A DNA stretch of 64,000 nt from Agrypnia vestita (GCA_016648135.1 JADDOH010008069.1:1-64000); one strand, 5' to 3'; shown: positions 11,782 to 24,193, counted from the stretch's first letter. Numbers and translations are program-made. The notes: generated from the letters alone by a model not told the origin.

Positions 11782-12078
11782 CAATAACCGTAGAGCATGG
11801 ACGAAAATATGTATGAACGTAGCCGAAGCAAAAGTAGTGTATCAAGATAGAAGAATATGGCGGTCTATTCTAGTAAATTTAAGAAAAAAGCCTCTTTAAA
11901 TCAAGAAAATTTTCTGTTAAAGCCTAAACAATGCATAAGAAGATGTATTGGAGAGCACGGACAAGAAAATTTTGTACAAGTATTTTTGTATGTAAGTGGT
12001 GTGCCAAGATATAATAATATGGTGTTCTATCCTCTCTGCCTACCCCTTAAGTGAAACGGCGTGATGGTTAGTTAGTTA
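11782..12078 (+). pseudogene. RTE-like non-LTR 3' end, two rearranged pieces
   Basis: One frame encodes NNRRAWTKICMNVAEAKVVY and QDRRIWRSIL, matching the C-terminus of the copies at 7.6 and 41.8 kb. A second partial repeat of the same tail follows from about 11920 and ends CTCTCTGCCTACCCC, GAAACGGCGTGATGG and GTTA repeats. The two overlapping tails suggest a local duplication or two insertions at one place. Confidence 0.75.
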
Positions 12079-12721
12079 AATTCAAGAGTAGGTACCTACC
12101 TGCTGACTACACGTCAGTATATAAAGTACAAGAAAAGAACTGCCAATTTAATTTGTTTTTGATAGTTTCTTTCTCTCTTCGGTTGTTTTTAATTTATATA
12201 TATCTCGCGATACCTCAGAAACTAGTTCAAATGTAAAAACCACACCCTCTTTTAACGTTTATAAAATAATATTCCCTGAAGTTTTACCAAATTTTATTTT
12301 AATTTGGTTTTCCTATTTTTATTTCTGTGGATTTTTAAATAAAATAACATAAAACTGTTACATCCACTATGCAGTAAATTAATATAAAGTTAAAACGATA
12401 ACATAAAGGTAAAACACAACATAAAAAATAATACAAATATATTTTCAAACCAATAAATTTTTAATTCATCGAATAAAGTGCTTTATTTGAATAACTTTTT
12501 ACAACTCTTATTTTCTAAAACGTGGTATTTTCACATCACCGCAAATACGGAACGCCTGAATTTGACATTCGTCATTAGAGGTCAAAAATTCGAATCTCAA
12601 CAGCGGTCATCTAAGTTAACGTATTTTCGTTGTATCGTACATGTTTTCATACATATATTTACAATTCAAATTAAACTATGTACATATGTTGAAACATCAA
12701 TTTCTTGGACAATCGTAGATT
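12079..12721. other. A+T-rich spacer
   Basis: No recognised features. The 91-codon frame at 12478 has no family resemblance. Confidence 0.5.
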
Positions 12722-12725
12722 GTTA

Positions 12726-13080
12726 CTCCCTTCACTTAACTCGTGGCGTCTGATTGATTGGTTGACAAAAAAACTTTGGATCCATTTTTAATCCTTTTCC
12801 CGTGATGCAATCGAGCTGAAACTTTGCAAGCAGACTCGTGGCGACGATCAAAGAGATCTATCAAATTTTCGTTAAAAAAATAAATAATTATAGTATAATT
12901 TTGGATTTTTTTATGGTGTTTTCAAACAACTCGTAAGTTGTACGCATCTGGTAGACACGGAACCTGATTATAGTATAATTTTGGATTTTTGTAATTTTTT
13001 TATTACTACCTTTCGTAGCGACCGAAGCCCAACGCGTAGGTTAAGCGCCAAACCAGTTTCCACTAAATGAGAAAGGGAGT
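12726..13080. mobile_element. CTCCCTT-ended repeat family S, copy 1 (355 bp)
   Basis: Bounded by TA and inverted CTCCCTT ends, which resembles Stowaway/Tc1-type MITEs. It contains CTCGTGGCGTCTG near the left end and GATAGATCT-type words inside. The right outer flank (AAAAACTTGGTTTTTATGGG) is also found beside copies 2 and 3. The true element therefore extends about 40 bp past this edge, and the TIR model may be wrong. Confidence 0.6.
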
Positions 13081-13169
13081 ATAATAAAAACTTGGTTTTT
13101 ATGGGTTAATTTTTATTTTATATTTAAATTGCGAAGAATCCTTTGTACACACACAGTAATGAGTTGTAT

Positions 13170-13275
13170 TTATCACTTTTTAAAATATGTTTTATTTTAC
13201 GTTGTAATACATACTCACAATGTGAGTTATTAATTACTACTATAGTTTCGAGAGGAGAAGTACCTCTGGAAATTG
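13170..13275. mobile_element. Half copy of palindromic MITE family E
   Basis: TTTAAAATATGTTTTA, GTGAGTTATTAATTAC and TATAGTTTCGAGAGGAG match one arm of the element at 42199-42436. The second arm is missing. On the minus strand CCTCTCGAAACTATAGTAG preserves the hammerhead-like 3' half, while the CTGANGA part is lost. Confidence 0.65.
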
Positions 13276-14916
13276 TATATTAATAATATCACATTTCAAA
13301 ATACTCCTCCGACCCAAGACTTGTTTCCGTTAATGAATAAAAAACCCTTCCCACTACGCGGCTCCCTACTCTACAAAATTATGTTTTTAAGTTAGTTATT
13401 CATTATACCTAATTCAATGTACTCTTGAAACTTGTACTCTTATATTATGTCTGTAGTACAAAGTTTAAATAAAAATAATATTTTAAATAAAAATATTTCA
13501 CCCCGACGAAAGTGCTAAATTATTCAATGATATTAGGAAGAATCCATTCATTTTCGCTTTAAAATCTTTGACACGGCAAATGTTAAAATAGTATAAGAAA
13601 AAGAAAAATCTCAACGCTGCAGACAATACGTGAAGAGTATTTAATGTTTTCTCACGAAACGTGAAGTACAAGTGTAATGGCGATGTCCTACTTTTAGTCG
13701 GTTTTACTAGTTTGTTGACTTGGAACACTGGAAGGTTGGCAGTTGGTAGGCCTGCCTGCATTATTTGCTTAGCAGAGAATGAAAACACGCTTTGTAAGAC
13801 ACAATGGCTTTGGTATGCCTGGTAACTTTCTACGATTTACCTATGAACATAGAGTTTTATAAATATTTTCTGATCTGACACACGATGAAAATGCTGAAAT
13901 AGGCATGTACCGTGGCTGGAATATTTATGGAAAAATTTTAATGACCTTTAAACTTTTTGCTTGAATTTTTTTTTAATATTCGGCGAAAAACAAAACTATG
14001 TTACCTCTACGTGAGTTTAATTATAATTTTATTTTAACATTCAAGATTCGCGAAAAAACTAAAATAAATTTGAACTTTGGTATTAATTTGCTTAACAATA
14101 TTACTTTCACTAACTCTTCTCCTCTTTTCTCAATACTCCCCTTCCAACCATGTTTATACCAGTAAGTCGGCTCATTTTGTGTGTATCTAACAATTAATTA
14201 TTTTATTTCCACCTAGTCTATTTAAAAATTCTATATTTGAAAGTAGTATAATCACGTATAATACTTCACACGTCGATGAGAGAATCTGCTACTCTCGAAA
14301 CTTAAGTAGTAAGCTATAAAATTACAAATTGCAAGTAAACACACGGAGAGGTAGTGCATATAGTATAACCGAGATTAACTTTGGTATGATCATCTCATTC
14401 TGTTATCATCTGTCTTCTGCAACTGTGAGTATAAGTTGTGAAGTACAAATGAGAGGGAAATATATTTTTTCGCAGAGTCGTACTAAACCTCTCGGCGGTT
14501 GATCCATAGAACTTTAATCTGTTGGAAAGATCCACGATCGATCGAAAATCAACCCACATGAGTTCTAGAATCAAAACTGATGTACGGATGTTAAACTTGG
14601 AAGTAGTAAAATAAAAATGAATATGCACTGAATGCAATGGAAATGACATCACGGAGGTGGGAAAAAATCATTTATTACAAATTAAAACTCAAATAAACTG
14701 TGAAAACATTGCAGAAGGTACGTACTCTGATAAATTTTCGGAGTACCCTCTACCCCGGAAAGCAACGACTGAGGACCTGTTGCAGCAATATACGGCAGTT
14801 ATCTACTGCTTTAGAAGGATGTTGGATCAGAGCCACGCGATGAAGAAGTCTCATAGTTTGCACAAATAATATTCATAAAAATCATTATTTTTGAAACGTA
14901 TGTATTCATGGCAGTA
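13276..14916. other. Spacer without recognised genes
   Basis: Short frames at 13498 (minus), 14395 (minus) and 14657 (plus) show no domain. A CTACTCTCGAAACTTAAGTAG fragment near 14290 is a further trace of family E. Confidence 0.5.
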
Positions 14917-15237
14917 GGCGTAAGTCTAAGAATCAGAAATGAGGAAATCAGACGCCGTACAAAAGTTGTCGATGTGGTGGATCGCATTGCTAAATTAAAA
15001 TAACAATGGGCAGGTCACGTCGCCAGATAGGGATGGACAGAGAGTTCTGCGGAGGAGACCATGGGACATGAAAAGAGGAAGAGGCCGGCCTCAGAAAAGG
15101 TGGGCCGATCACATTATACCTGTCGCGGTTGGTGGGTGGATTAGAAAAGCCTAAAGTAAAGAGGATTGGAGAACTTTAGAAGAGGCCTACATCCAGCAGT
15201 GAAGGTATGGCTGAGGAAGTAATAATAAGAAGAAGAT
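14917..15237 (+). pseudogene. Non-LTR retrotransposon 3' end, second family
   Basis: The translation gives NEEIRRRTKVVDVVDRIAKL, a stop where W is usual, then QWAGHVAR. After a frameshift it gives a GRPQKRW-like motif and EEAYIQQ. This is the standard C-terminal tail of an RTE-like reverse transcriptase. The DNA ends in TAATAATAAGAAGAAG. Several stops and frameshifts mark it as dead. Antisense relatives of this tail end lie at 37485. Confidence 0.75.
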
Positions 15238-15239
15238 GT

Positions 15240-15620
15240 ATGCATGAAACGGTGCGCGTGATCGACAAAAGTTTCGTAAGTGAAACTTTAAACCACGAAG
15301 GAAAGAATTTTTGTCGCAAGACTCGAAACGTAAGACGCTCTTCGATTGGGTGAAAATGCAAAATGGCGCCTATGTTTACTTGCGTATTACAACATTGACA
15401 ATCGCGAGCCGGCTGTAAAAGGCATCCGGAACACACACACGCGCGACAGGCGACAGCGTGCTTATTATTCTTACGCACACATTCAATCACCATTATGTTT
15501 TCTCGTTTGTATACGTAAAGAACTAACGCACAATCAGTAGAAACTGTAATGGCCGGTACCGGGAGTTTGGGAGCCAATCCAATGTGTTTATTTTTCACAC
15601 ACGTTTCAGAACCACACACG
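15240..15620. other. G+C-richer, CpG-containing block
   Basis: Less A+T-rich than its surroundings. The 147-codon minus-strand frame starting at 15619 overlaps the retrotransposon tail and lacks any domain, so I do not call it a gene. Confidence 0.3.
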
Positions 15621-15879
15621 TGCTGTGTTATTGGAACCTATTTACAGCATTGATGGACTCTATAATTAAACGTGTGTACAATTCAAAAAACATAACAAAA
15701 ATATTTTCCCGCAACACGCTGTCAGAATGAAGCGAGTCTTAGGAGCTAACGGAATGCTCGGTTTCATTTGCAGAATTTAACAAATTTAAAAAAAAACTGA
15801 GCTTAAAAATTTTTCTACTTCAAACTAGTGCGTTGTACAATTCTCCCCACCCCACTACACCGTGCATATAAATATAACA

Positions 15880-16080
15880 GAGCGGGTTCAAAAACGATTC
15901 GGGAGAATATTATTCTATCGTGCGGAGCGAGATAGAATTTTAAGAGATTGTGAAGAGCGACTCACTACGTTTAAAATGGAAATGGTAACTTTTGGGGGTC
16001 CACGGAGCGGCGGCGATAGCAACATGCGCTAAGCGGCCGGTTCGGGTTTGCTGGACCGGGGTTCCGGCACCATCTCGGCC
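15880..16080. other. G+C-rich patch
   Basis: CGGAGCGGCGGCG, GCGGCCGGTTCGGG and GGACCGGGGTTCCGG lie in about 120 bp. It could be promoter-like or a repeat. No start site can be chosen. Confidence 0.3.
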
Positions 16081-16179
16081 GTTTGATTTGTTTTTATTTA
16101 GCCGTGAATTTGAATAATATTACGGACTTTACAAGAAGTTGCGAACGGACAGACAGAAAACGAAATTTTTATTTGTTGA

Positions 16180-16405
16180 TGCGAGGTGCAAAAGCAAAGG
16201 CAGCAATATTCGTAAAAATGAATGCAGTCATTAAGGTTTCTAATTTAGAATGTACAGAATTCGGATTTTATAGAAAACATGATTTTAGAAGGAATAGTTA
16301 CCTACATAAAATCTAGAATTCATTAAATTAGTAATCCTCCGTGATTGCATTCAAAACATTTTTTGTTATTTGGATATTGCTGCCTTTACATCCCACATTT
16401 TATAA
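16180..16405. mobile_element. Palindromic MITE family D, copy 1
   Basis: AAAGCAAAGGCAGCAATAT on the left is inverted as ATATTGCTGCCTTTACAT on the right. Both arms also carry TTTCTAATTTAGAAT-like and ATAAAATC-like sequence. A second, cleaner copy is at 55557-55795. No ORF of its own. Confidence 0.75.
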
Positions 16406-16977
16406 TAAAGCACATTGCAACGCAAATACTTTTAAAAACAGCAAAATTATTTTGTGGGGACATTTTTCATTACACAAATATTTTTAATCTTAATCATTGT
16501 AGAAGAAGTTAAATCTCTTCTATCCGTATAATAATAATCCTACAAAGTACGTTATTCACATAACCTTCATTACATGCACGAGAATTTTATCGATACTTGA
16601 ATCACCGAAACGGTTTCTCAGTTTTCGACCAATATAAGACGCAGCAGAAAATGCTCTTTGAAGCTTTGTGGGAGGAAAGGTTATAAAGCATTTATAATTC
16701 TTTTTTTTCTTTTTTATTTTTCATAATGATCCCAAAAAAAAGTGATATGATAATAGTTGCGAATCTATCTGTACCGCATAGGTTTATTAACGGAAATATG
16801 AATAGAAAGAACAATCGGTAGCTCATACCTATGCGCCTTCTAAGTCCTTGTTTCCGTACTTACCACACTTTGGCCAGATCGCCATAGAAACACCATCGGT
16901 CAAAACAACTCAATTCCTATGATTTGCAGTTTATATAACCAGTTGTATTGTTGCGGATGGGATAAATGCGTTTATTA

Positions 16978-17130
16978 ATTCTTTCTTCTTCTTCTTACAA
17001 TGCCATCTCTTTTTGGAGGTCGGCGATCTTATTGATGATTACGATTCTATTCACTATCACACGGAAAAACTCAGTCGTGAGCCTTAACCGTAGGTTACGC
17101 AGCCTTGTTATGTTATTCGGTGTCTTCTTC
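16978..17130 (-). pseudogene. Antisense non-LTR 3' end
   Basis: CTTCTTCTTACAATGCCATC, GGAGGTCGGCGATC and CTCAGTCGTGAG are the antisense of the same tail seen at 10618. The match resumes at 17925, so ~800 bp of other DNA interrupts it. Confidence 0.6.
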
Positions 17131-17394
17131 CGTTTTTTATTTCTCTTGTTGCCCCTGGAAGATAAGTTCATTCACGGGGAACTCATAAAACGCAAATGGG
17201 AAAAATACTTAAAAATACATGCAAAAAAGACTCCTAAAAATGATTGCACCCCCAGAAATAAGAGTCCAAAGCAGAAACAATGATAATATACTTTTTAAAT
17301 ACTGCGAAGATCTCCCTGTTAACAAATATACCACTGTAAAACAATCATGAAGCACTATGAAGAGGAAAAGGAACTAGTAAATCATAGCCATAGA

Positions 17395-17600
17395 ACTCGG
17401 CAAATCACAAACAGGCAACTCAGTGTGAAAAAATGAACAACTTCTACGGAGCAAGAATAACAGAGAACACAGTACCACGACTCTTTAATAAAATACCGGA
17501 GCACATCAAGAATACCACCCAACCTACAAGGAGAGGGAAGGAATAAGGAAATTCCTACTAAATAACTTGACTCTGGAAATTCAGGCAAATCACAGTATAT
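17395..17600 (+). pseudogene. CR1/Jockey-like reverse-transcriptase C-terminal remnant
   Basis: One frame reads NNFYGARITENTVPRLFNKI followed by PEHIKN. The PRLFNKxPxxIKN pattern is the C-terminal end of CR1/Jockey-type non-LTR reverse transcriptases. A stop and frameshift follow. It sits inside the interrupted antisense element (16978 and 17925) and probably arrived later. Confidence 0.6.
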
Positions 17601-17924
17601 CGTTGGCTTCAATGCTTTTTTATTTTTATTTTGAGCTCTTCCATGATTTTTTATTTATATTTATCTCAGTGATTCATACTGATGTTCATGTTTTTTTATT
17701 ATTTCGATTGGTACCAAGTCTCAGAACTAAGTTAATTTTTAAGTTTTATTATGTTCATTTAACATTATTATCTTTTAAATATATTTTTTTTCCTGTATAA
17801 ATTATACCCATAACTAAATATGCAATGTATTTATGCAAGAAAATGGAAAAGAAAGGTGACGACAAGCTGTGCATGGCTTGGCACGATTTATAATAATAAA
17901 AAATATGCATAAATTTAATTGAAA

Positions 17925-18135
17925 AAAAATATATATTGTACTTTGTTCCTCTCATAGTGTATCCGAGAAACTCAAGTTATTTTATTTTGACGGTCCGCAG
18001 CACTTCTGCAACCATTTCCATACGCCGAAGGACTTTAAAATTTGGCACTCAATTTACCCAAGAAATTTTCAGTATGCGTCTATAAAGCCACATCTCAAAA
18101 GCCTCGACTTTGCGGATTAGTTTATTGTCTCCCAT
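17925..18135 (-). pseudogene. Antisense non-LTR retrotransposon, continuation
   Basis: CCTCTCATAGTGTATCCGAG, CTTCTGCAACCATTTCCATA, TTACCCAAGAAATTTTCAG and CCACATCTCAAAAGCCTCGA are the antisense of a reverse-transcriptase tail (SRLLRCGFID-like in the other strand, with stops). It is the rest of the 16978 fragment. Confidence 0.6.
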
Positions 18136-18496
18136 ATAAGGGAATGGCGAAAATATAACATTAAACCATATGCATCCTCAGGCTTAGGTCACGTTGTAAC
18201 GTCAAAAGTAGAAGTTGAAGTTGGTTAATATTTCAAATAAAAAAGTACTATTCCAGTGAATGCAAGTCACTGATGAACAGCGTGGACTTGCTGAAGAATG
18301 CCAGGTGAAGAATGTTAAATATAACAGAAGACCAACGTCAAAGTAGGAATGCTTCGGTGAGACATGCATATGAGAGACATGATAGAATAAATATTTAGCA
18401 AATGCAAAATGTAGGAATACATCATATTCAGAATTTGTGTGTAAATAGTACTATGGTTGTGGTGTGTAGTAATATTTACATGTTAGTCTAGTGGTT

Positions 18497-18537
18497 GTCT
18501 TGACGAAGAGAGGAGTTCGTCTCGAAATCGGCAGATT
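18497..18537 (+). ncRNA. Hammerhead-like hairpin motif, degenerate
   Basis: TTGACGA (one change from CTGACGA), extra A, stem GAGA/TCTC, GAAA, TCGGCA and GATTA. It resembles the better copy at 51411-51452. The core and palindromic stem III have both decayed. Confidence 0.35.
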
Positions 18538-19246
18538 AAAAATAACTGTAGGCGTTTATAGACTAATATAACTTACATTTTGTTAAACTCAACGATTAAT
18601 ACTGCCTACACTACCTCAATACTGTTATAAATATACACAAACATCTCTGTCCGATCAACAGATCTCCAAGCCTATTTCGCACTAGTTTTAAACACCAATC
18701 GAGGTTATTTCTCACCCTACCTAGAATGATCAAATACCCTACAAAAAGCGAAATATTAATAAATTTGGTGGACGGTCGTCTAAAACATGCTAATCATAGA
18801 CAAAATTATATTCCGCCGACAACTACTATTTGTAGACCGGTGTTGACCTTGAAACCGTGCACTCATGGTGAACCATTCTTAAATTTATTTATTTATTTTC
18901 TAACAGTATTTATTTTGTTCCAAATATTATTTATGATTTATTTTATAATAATGTCATAAAAAGTGTATTGTGTATTCAAAATATTCATAAAATATTAATA
19001 CTTTGTGCTCTAATGTCTCGCCCGTCAGTAGGAACTTTCTTTATTTACTGTCGCTTGAATACACACTCGCTCCATTGCTAATATCGTATTTGTTGAACTT
19101 GTATATGCTCTAAGGGTTGAACGTCAATTAAATGTTACTACTGATGCGTAATGCGACGTCCCTTGTTTTTATAGGTAAATACATTTTTGACGATCTTTTA
19201 AGATTTTACGATAGCTGCCTAGTCGTTACGAGATTCGTGTGGTTTA
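18538..19246. other. Spacer
   Basis: No gene recognised. A loosely repeated A+T-rich block (TATTTATGATTTATTTTA and GCTCTAATGTCT) appears here and again near 19300. Confidence 0.4.
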
Positions 19247-19259
19247 TTCTAGAACCTTC
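19247..19259. promoter_or_regulatory. Three-unit heat-shock-element-like site
   Basis: TTCTAGAACCTTC is a perfect TTCnnGAAnnTTC. It is isolated, and no TATA box or gene follows, so function is uncertain. Confidence 0.35.
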
Positions 19260-21385
19260 CCGTATCTTCTAATTGTAATGTAAAACGTAATGAGTGGTGT
19301 GAATATTATTTATAATTTATTTTATCATTACTTCGTATTTAAAATGTTCAAAAAATTTACTCTAATGTCACTCTTGGACTATTTATCGGGGTCATTAATG
19401 ACTTGATGATTTAAAAAAAATATGTTTAATTAAAAATAAAAATCATAAAAATTTCTCAACGACCAAACACAATAAAATAATGTTGAATAAAAACATTATT
19501 TTGTGTTAGAAAAAATACGTGAATTGCAATGAGTGTATTTGATGAGGTTATATTCGATGTCCAAGTATTAAGGTTATTAAACCATTTGACCCATGTTTCG
19601 TAGGTCAACCCACTTGAAGCAACGAATTGTGAAATTTAGTAAGTTAGCTGCAAATGAGTGGCTAATGGTATTGTGTAGTAGGTATCACAAAAAGCTGATA
19701 TGATGTTTTTATTTGTGAAATTTAATTTTTAAACGACGAATTTTGTTCTGAATTACATCAATGTTGAAATACTTGACGTAAGTTATTATGTAATCATTTT
19801 GTAGATGTCTCCTAGAGACGAAGCTGCTTTTTATATGGGAAAGGAGATACGGAAGTCTTTTTGGTGGTTCGTAAGTGGAACGTAGATTTATCCTATTAAT
19901 TACAGAAGATTTTTTGTTTTGTTTTCTCTAACCAAAACTATTTTAAAATTATTTATTACGTGCAAACCGAGCTGCGCAGATTTATCGATCGCGTATTACT
20001 GTACGTATTACTGTACTGTACTGTACTGTACTGCTTTAATTGTGACAAATAAAATAAATGAAAGAATTACCTAGCTCGATCCTGATGCTTCCCTTCCCTC
20101 ACGTAGCCCAGCGTAGCTTCTACCTACCCCTTCCCCAACCTTGATGAGACCACGTAGTTTATGGATGCTTCCTTACCTAACAAAATGTAACCTTTACCAA
20201 TTTAACCCATTATAGACTACCAAATCTATAAAATTGGTTATATATAAATTTAATTTGCACATCTTGTTCCGTATGTAAGTTGTTTTTTAATACCGCCATC
20301 ATTTTTCATTCAAAAATTTGTCATTCCCTTAAACCAGTACAGATGTCGATGTTGGTAATGAGATATCTTTATTTTGATTGGGGTTTTTAAGATTATATAT
20401 ATATATGACATAATCTTTCGAATTAATAAAATTTACAGTAGAATAAACCTGAAAATTATTTAAATTTCAACTTCCTTTTAGGTCAGTTTTTAGAACTTTT
20501 GTTTTTAGAACGTAAGTTAGAACTTTTCAAGAAAACGATAGTTACTAGATTTTACTATTTATTTCCCCAGGGGGACATCATTAATCAAGATATATTAGTC
20601 TCATTAAACATTATTAAGATTAAAGATTAAAGATTATATGAAAGATGATGAGGAGATTAAAAAAATTTTATATGAGAAAGTCTTTTCGGGTATTTATAAG
20701 TGTTAGAGCGTTTTATAATAATTTGTTCATAGGGTTATATCATAATGTGCATCATACATAATCATTATTATGTAACGTTGTTTCCAATATTTAAGGTACG
20801 AGACTTATAGCCGAATTTTTTTCCACGAACCAATTAAAAGTGCACCATAAGCTGTGCTACAAATTTCTGCACAGTGTTATTTGATGTATGTATTTTAATT
20901 ATTTTATTTAAAATGGCTAAATGGTAATGCCACAAGGATGTACGTGCCATAACAAAACTCTGGAGTATTACCCTGCTATTTAAAAACAGTGGAATCCCAG
21001 CTTTTAACAGGAATAGTGTAATTGAATGAGTTTTGTATATTTCTTTAATAAAAATAATAGAAAATAAATATGGTCGTCTGGTAATATGTCCGACAACATA
21101 TTTTAATACCATAGATATTCACAATACTACGGTGTTCAAATAATATAGAACCATTATTTTTTCTGCTTAAACACGATAGGATGATAATGCATGATAGGAG
21201 TTAAAAATTAAAAATATTGATTTTCAGGCGTATTCTAGTAGATATGTAATAATCATATATACGTTAATAAGGAATATTGCTAAAAAATATTCACATTGAA
21301 AAATAAAATATAGATGTTTCATTACCAGTTGCGAAATCTAGTTAATGAGAAAAAAAACTAACCCATAAAGACTAAATTTTTACAA
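19260..21385. other. A+T-rich spacer with one antisense copy of dispersed family K
   Basis: At 19800-19880 GAGACGAAGC, ATATGGGAAAGG and ACGGAAGTCTTT match the reverse complement of family K (see 46445). No coding region recognised. Confidence 0.5.
20009..20033. repeat. (TACTG)n microsatellite
   Basis: Five tandem TACTG units; an imperfect GTACGTATTACTG block precedes them. Confidence 0.9.
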
Positions 21386-21387
21386 TA

Positions 21388-21699
21388 CTCCCTTTCTAAT
21401 TTTCGGGTTTCGTGTCTACCAGATGCGTCAGAATCTCCATACAACTTACTGGGTTGTATGAAAAAACCATTAAAAATGTGTAAAATTCAAAATTATACTA
21501 TAATTTTTTTTTTAACGAAAATTTGATAGATCATCTTGATCTATCAAATTTTTAGTATAATTTTAATTAAAAAATTTTATAACAAGCCACGAGTCTACTT
21601 GCAAAGATTCAGCTCGATTGGATCACGGCAAAAGGGTTAAAAATCGACACAAAGTTTTTTTGTCAAGCAAGCAGACGCCACGAGTTCAAAGAAAGGAAG
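21388..21699. mobile_element. CTCCCTT-ended repeat family S, copy 2 (312 bp)
   Basis: Flanked by TA. The left end is CTCCCTTTCT and the right end reads CTTCCTTTCT in reverse complement. It shares GATAGATC, AGCTCGATTGGA and AAGCAAGCAGACGCCACGAG with copy 3 at 62143. AACCCATAAAGACTAAATTT outside the left end is also shared. A GATAGATCATCTTGATCTATC hairpin is inside. The 60-codon frame is not a gene. Confidence 0.65.
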
Positions 21700-22914
21700 T
21701 AAAAATAACAAAAGACGCATTCCAGAAATATTTCCAACAATTCCGGGACTGTAGGGAGAAGTCTGTGCACTGCAAAGGGGACTACTTCAAAGGAGATTAG
21801 ATTAAGTATAGTTTATATGTGTAACTATATACAGCAAAGGTTCAGTATTTTTTGAGCACACTTCATATATGATACAAATAAATTTGTAAAACATTATTCT
21901 TGTTTACAATATGATAATCATGGAATTTGAATAAATATTGAAATGCAAAGTTTAATTTGAAACATGTTAAATATATAGCCATTACTTTTAATTTATATAT
22001 TGATATTATGTTAAATATTCAGTAGATACTTATATTTATATATTGTTACGAAAATTTTATTATAAAAAACGTTACGTATCAAGTATCGTGTATCATACTA
22101 CTCGTGCATAGAATATGTTTTCTATTTGAAATAATAAATTCAGTTAAATAAGTTGTATTTAAAATTAATCGTAACTTAACGTTTTCAAAATCCTTTTTGA
22201 ATACGTGAAAATAAAACATACGATAAGCATGTCTTCATGTGTCTTATGGCCTGTTGCAGTGTTAAAAAGTTGTGTGTGCCTACTTATGCACGCGCGTAAG
22301 AAGCTATACTTCTGTGGTTTACATAAAAAACATGTTATTTGCTGTATACCTTGCATTGAAACATAGCTGAATAGAATTCCATTTATGTTAGTTCTCCATC
22401 AACGGATCAAAAATCTAAAATACATATTAAATACTCACGGACCAAATTCTGCTTGTTTAAAAAGAGAAAATTAAAAAAAAAATAAGCGATTCAATTACCA
22501 TAAAAATAAATTAGGAATATTATGAAAACAGTTACAAACACGATGTTGCAAACAGAAAATAAACAGTCATGACAGCGCCCAGAGCTTATGCAATTTTCAT
22601 AACAGCATTTTTAGACGAAGTGATATCGTCACTTGTAAGAATTTTTATTATATTTTATTATTTAGAGATAACTCACGATGATCATTAAGAATTTGTAAAA
22701 TTTCTATCGGTTTGTCACTCAGAAAACCGCTTTTGATTGGTGAGTGGTGAGTTAGTGCTAAAAATATCGTTGCATGATGCGCGCATTTCGTTGCATCCTA
22801 AAATTTGTTTCATTTATAAAATACATAAAAAAAAAAAGTTAAAAGTTAACATTTTCAATGCGTTATTTCTAAAAACAATTTACGCAAAAAATTATAGTAC
22901 TAGGTGAATTTATG
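21700..22914. other. A+T-rich spacer
   Basis: No recognised feature. Confidence 0.5.
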
Positions 22915-22933
22915 AAAAAAAAAAAAAAAAAAA
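22915..22933. repeat. Poly(A) run, 19 nt
   Basis: Nineteen uninterrupted A residues lie next to the start of a family G repeat. This may be the tail of a retroposed sequence. Confidence 0.8.
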
Positions 22934-22974
22934 TTTGCTATGTGGAAATAAACCCATCTACCATACAGGTTATT

Positions 22975-23377
22975 TGGAAAACATTAATAACCTCGGAGGA
23001 CTATATTCCTGTTTAAATTATGAGTCGAAAGTGTTGAGTCCAACGTTTCACAAAAAATACCAATTATTATTTGTGAAATGTTATAAAATGGTAAAAATCT
23101 TCCGATTCCAATTGGAATATTTGGAGGGTTTTTATCATTTTATTTAACTTGTATGGAAATTAATGAATTTTTCGTAATCAATATAAGTTCCTGTAATGAT
23201 AGTTCAACGTGTTGTAAAATATAAATATTGAAAAAATATGCAAACTTTAATATTGCATAACACCATAATTATTTTTTTAATGACAGGGCTGCTTACCATT
23301 TTTGACTTATAATCAAGGCAGGAAACCACCCACAAAGTATTGTAGAGTAGCTCTAATACACTCTTATATATACCACG
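22975..23377. mobile_element. Inverted-repeat family G, degenerate copy
   Basis: AAATTATGAGTCGAAAGTGT on the left and TTGACTTATAATCAAGGCAGG on the right are the inverted arms. The middle holds the family core TTCCAATTGGAA and GGTTTTTATCATTTTATTT. It ends in TGTAGAGTAGCTCTAATACACT. Confidence 0.6.
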
Positions 23378-23384
23378 AAAAATT

Positions 23385-23585
23385 CATTCCCTTTAAAAGT
23401 CAAATAATAAAAACCTTCTAATTCCAATTGGAAAACATTCCAATTCCAAACGAATTAATTTTTCGTAATCGATATAAGTTACTGTAATGATGGTTTAATG
23501 TTTTGTAAAAAAGTCAAAAATATTTTTAAAAAATGCAAACTTTCATATTGCATATCGATAATAGGTCGTGTTATTTATTTAGTCC
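23385..23585. mobile_element. Inverted-repeat family G, partial copy
   Basis: It carries CCAATTGGAAAACATTCC, TTTTTCGTAATCGATATAAG and TTACTGTAATGATGGTT, which belong to the family core; the outer ends are missing. Confidence 0.55.
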
Positions 23586-23639
23586 TGCGAAGTTATTAAT
23601 GTTTTCCGAATAACTCTGCATAATTGAAGGGAAAACGTT

Positions 23640-23960
23640 GCGTAGTTCGGAGTGTGTGAACGGATTCGGTAGGGCGTACATGACATTTCTTATTACAAGC
23701 ACACAGATACTCCCCACTTGTCAAACTTTCTCACGCTCGTTTCTTGTGCGTACAATGGCCACATATTAATTTACATCCTAGGTTCCCATCGAGCGTGGAT
23801 GACACGCTTCTTGGTTCTGCGCGCCGCGCGGCGCCCCCCGCGGCTCGCGGTCCGGAGCTACTCGACCAGACTAGGCAATGCTAGGAAATGCTAATTAATT
23901 GACAAATTTGTAGCGACGCCGCAAAGTTCGCCGCGATTTCGGAATCGGCAACCGCGAACA
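23640..23960. promoter_or_regulatory. CpG-rich island, strongest at 23815-23880
   Basis: CTGCGCGCCGCGCGGCGCCC followed by CGCGGCTCGCGGTCCGG is the most G+C-rich stretch in the window. It ends near GCAACCGCGAAC. There is no clear TATA box or splice donor on either strand. A host promoter or untranslated exon is possible; a G+C-rich repeat is the alternative. Confidence 0.4.
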
Positions 23961-24193
23961 TAATTATATGATGAAATTAATAAAAATGTTTACATTGCAG
24001 TTACCGATTACAGTTTTTGCAGAAAATAAAGCTCTATCCCTTCTAAAATCATGTCTCCAAATCATTTTTAATGGAACTCGTTCGCATGTAGAGGGCTTCC
24101 TGTATATTTGTGCATATATACATTTAAAAAAAAAATTATGTGTAAAATATGATAGAAACCTGGAAGTTCTATTGAATAACATTTTAGATAATA

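Noticed and set aside
15176..15619. 147-codon minus-strand open frame
   Set aside because: It overlaps the antisense of a non-LTR tail and a G+C-richer block, has no domain, and its length fits the local composition.
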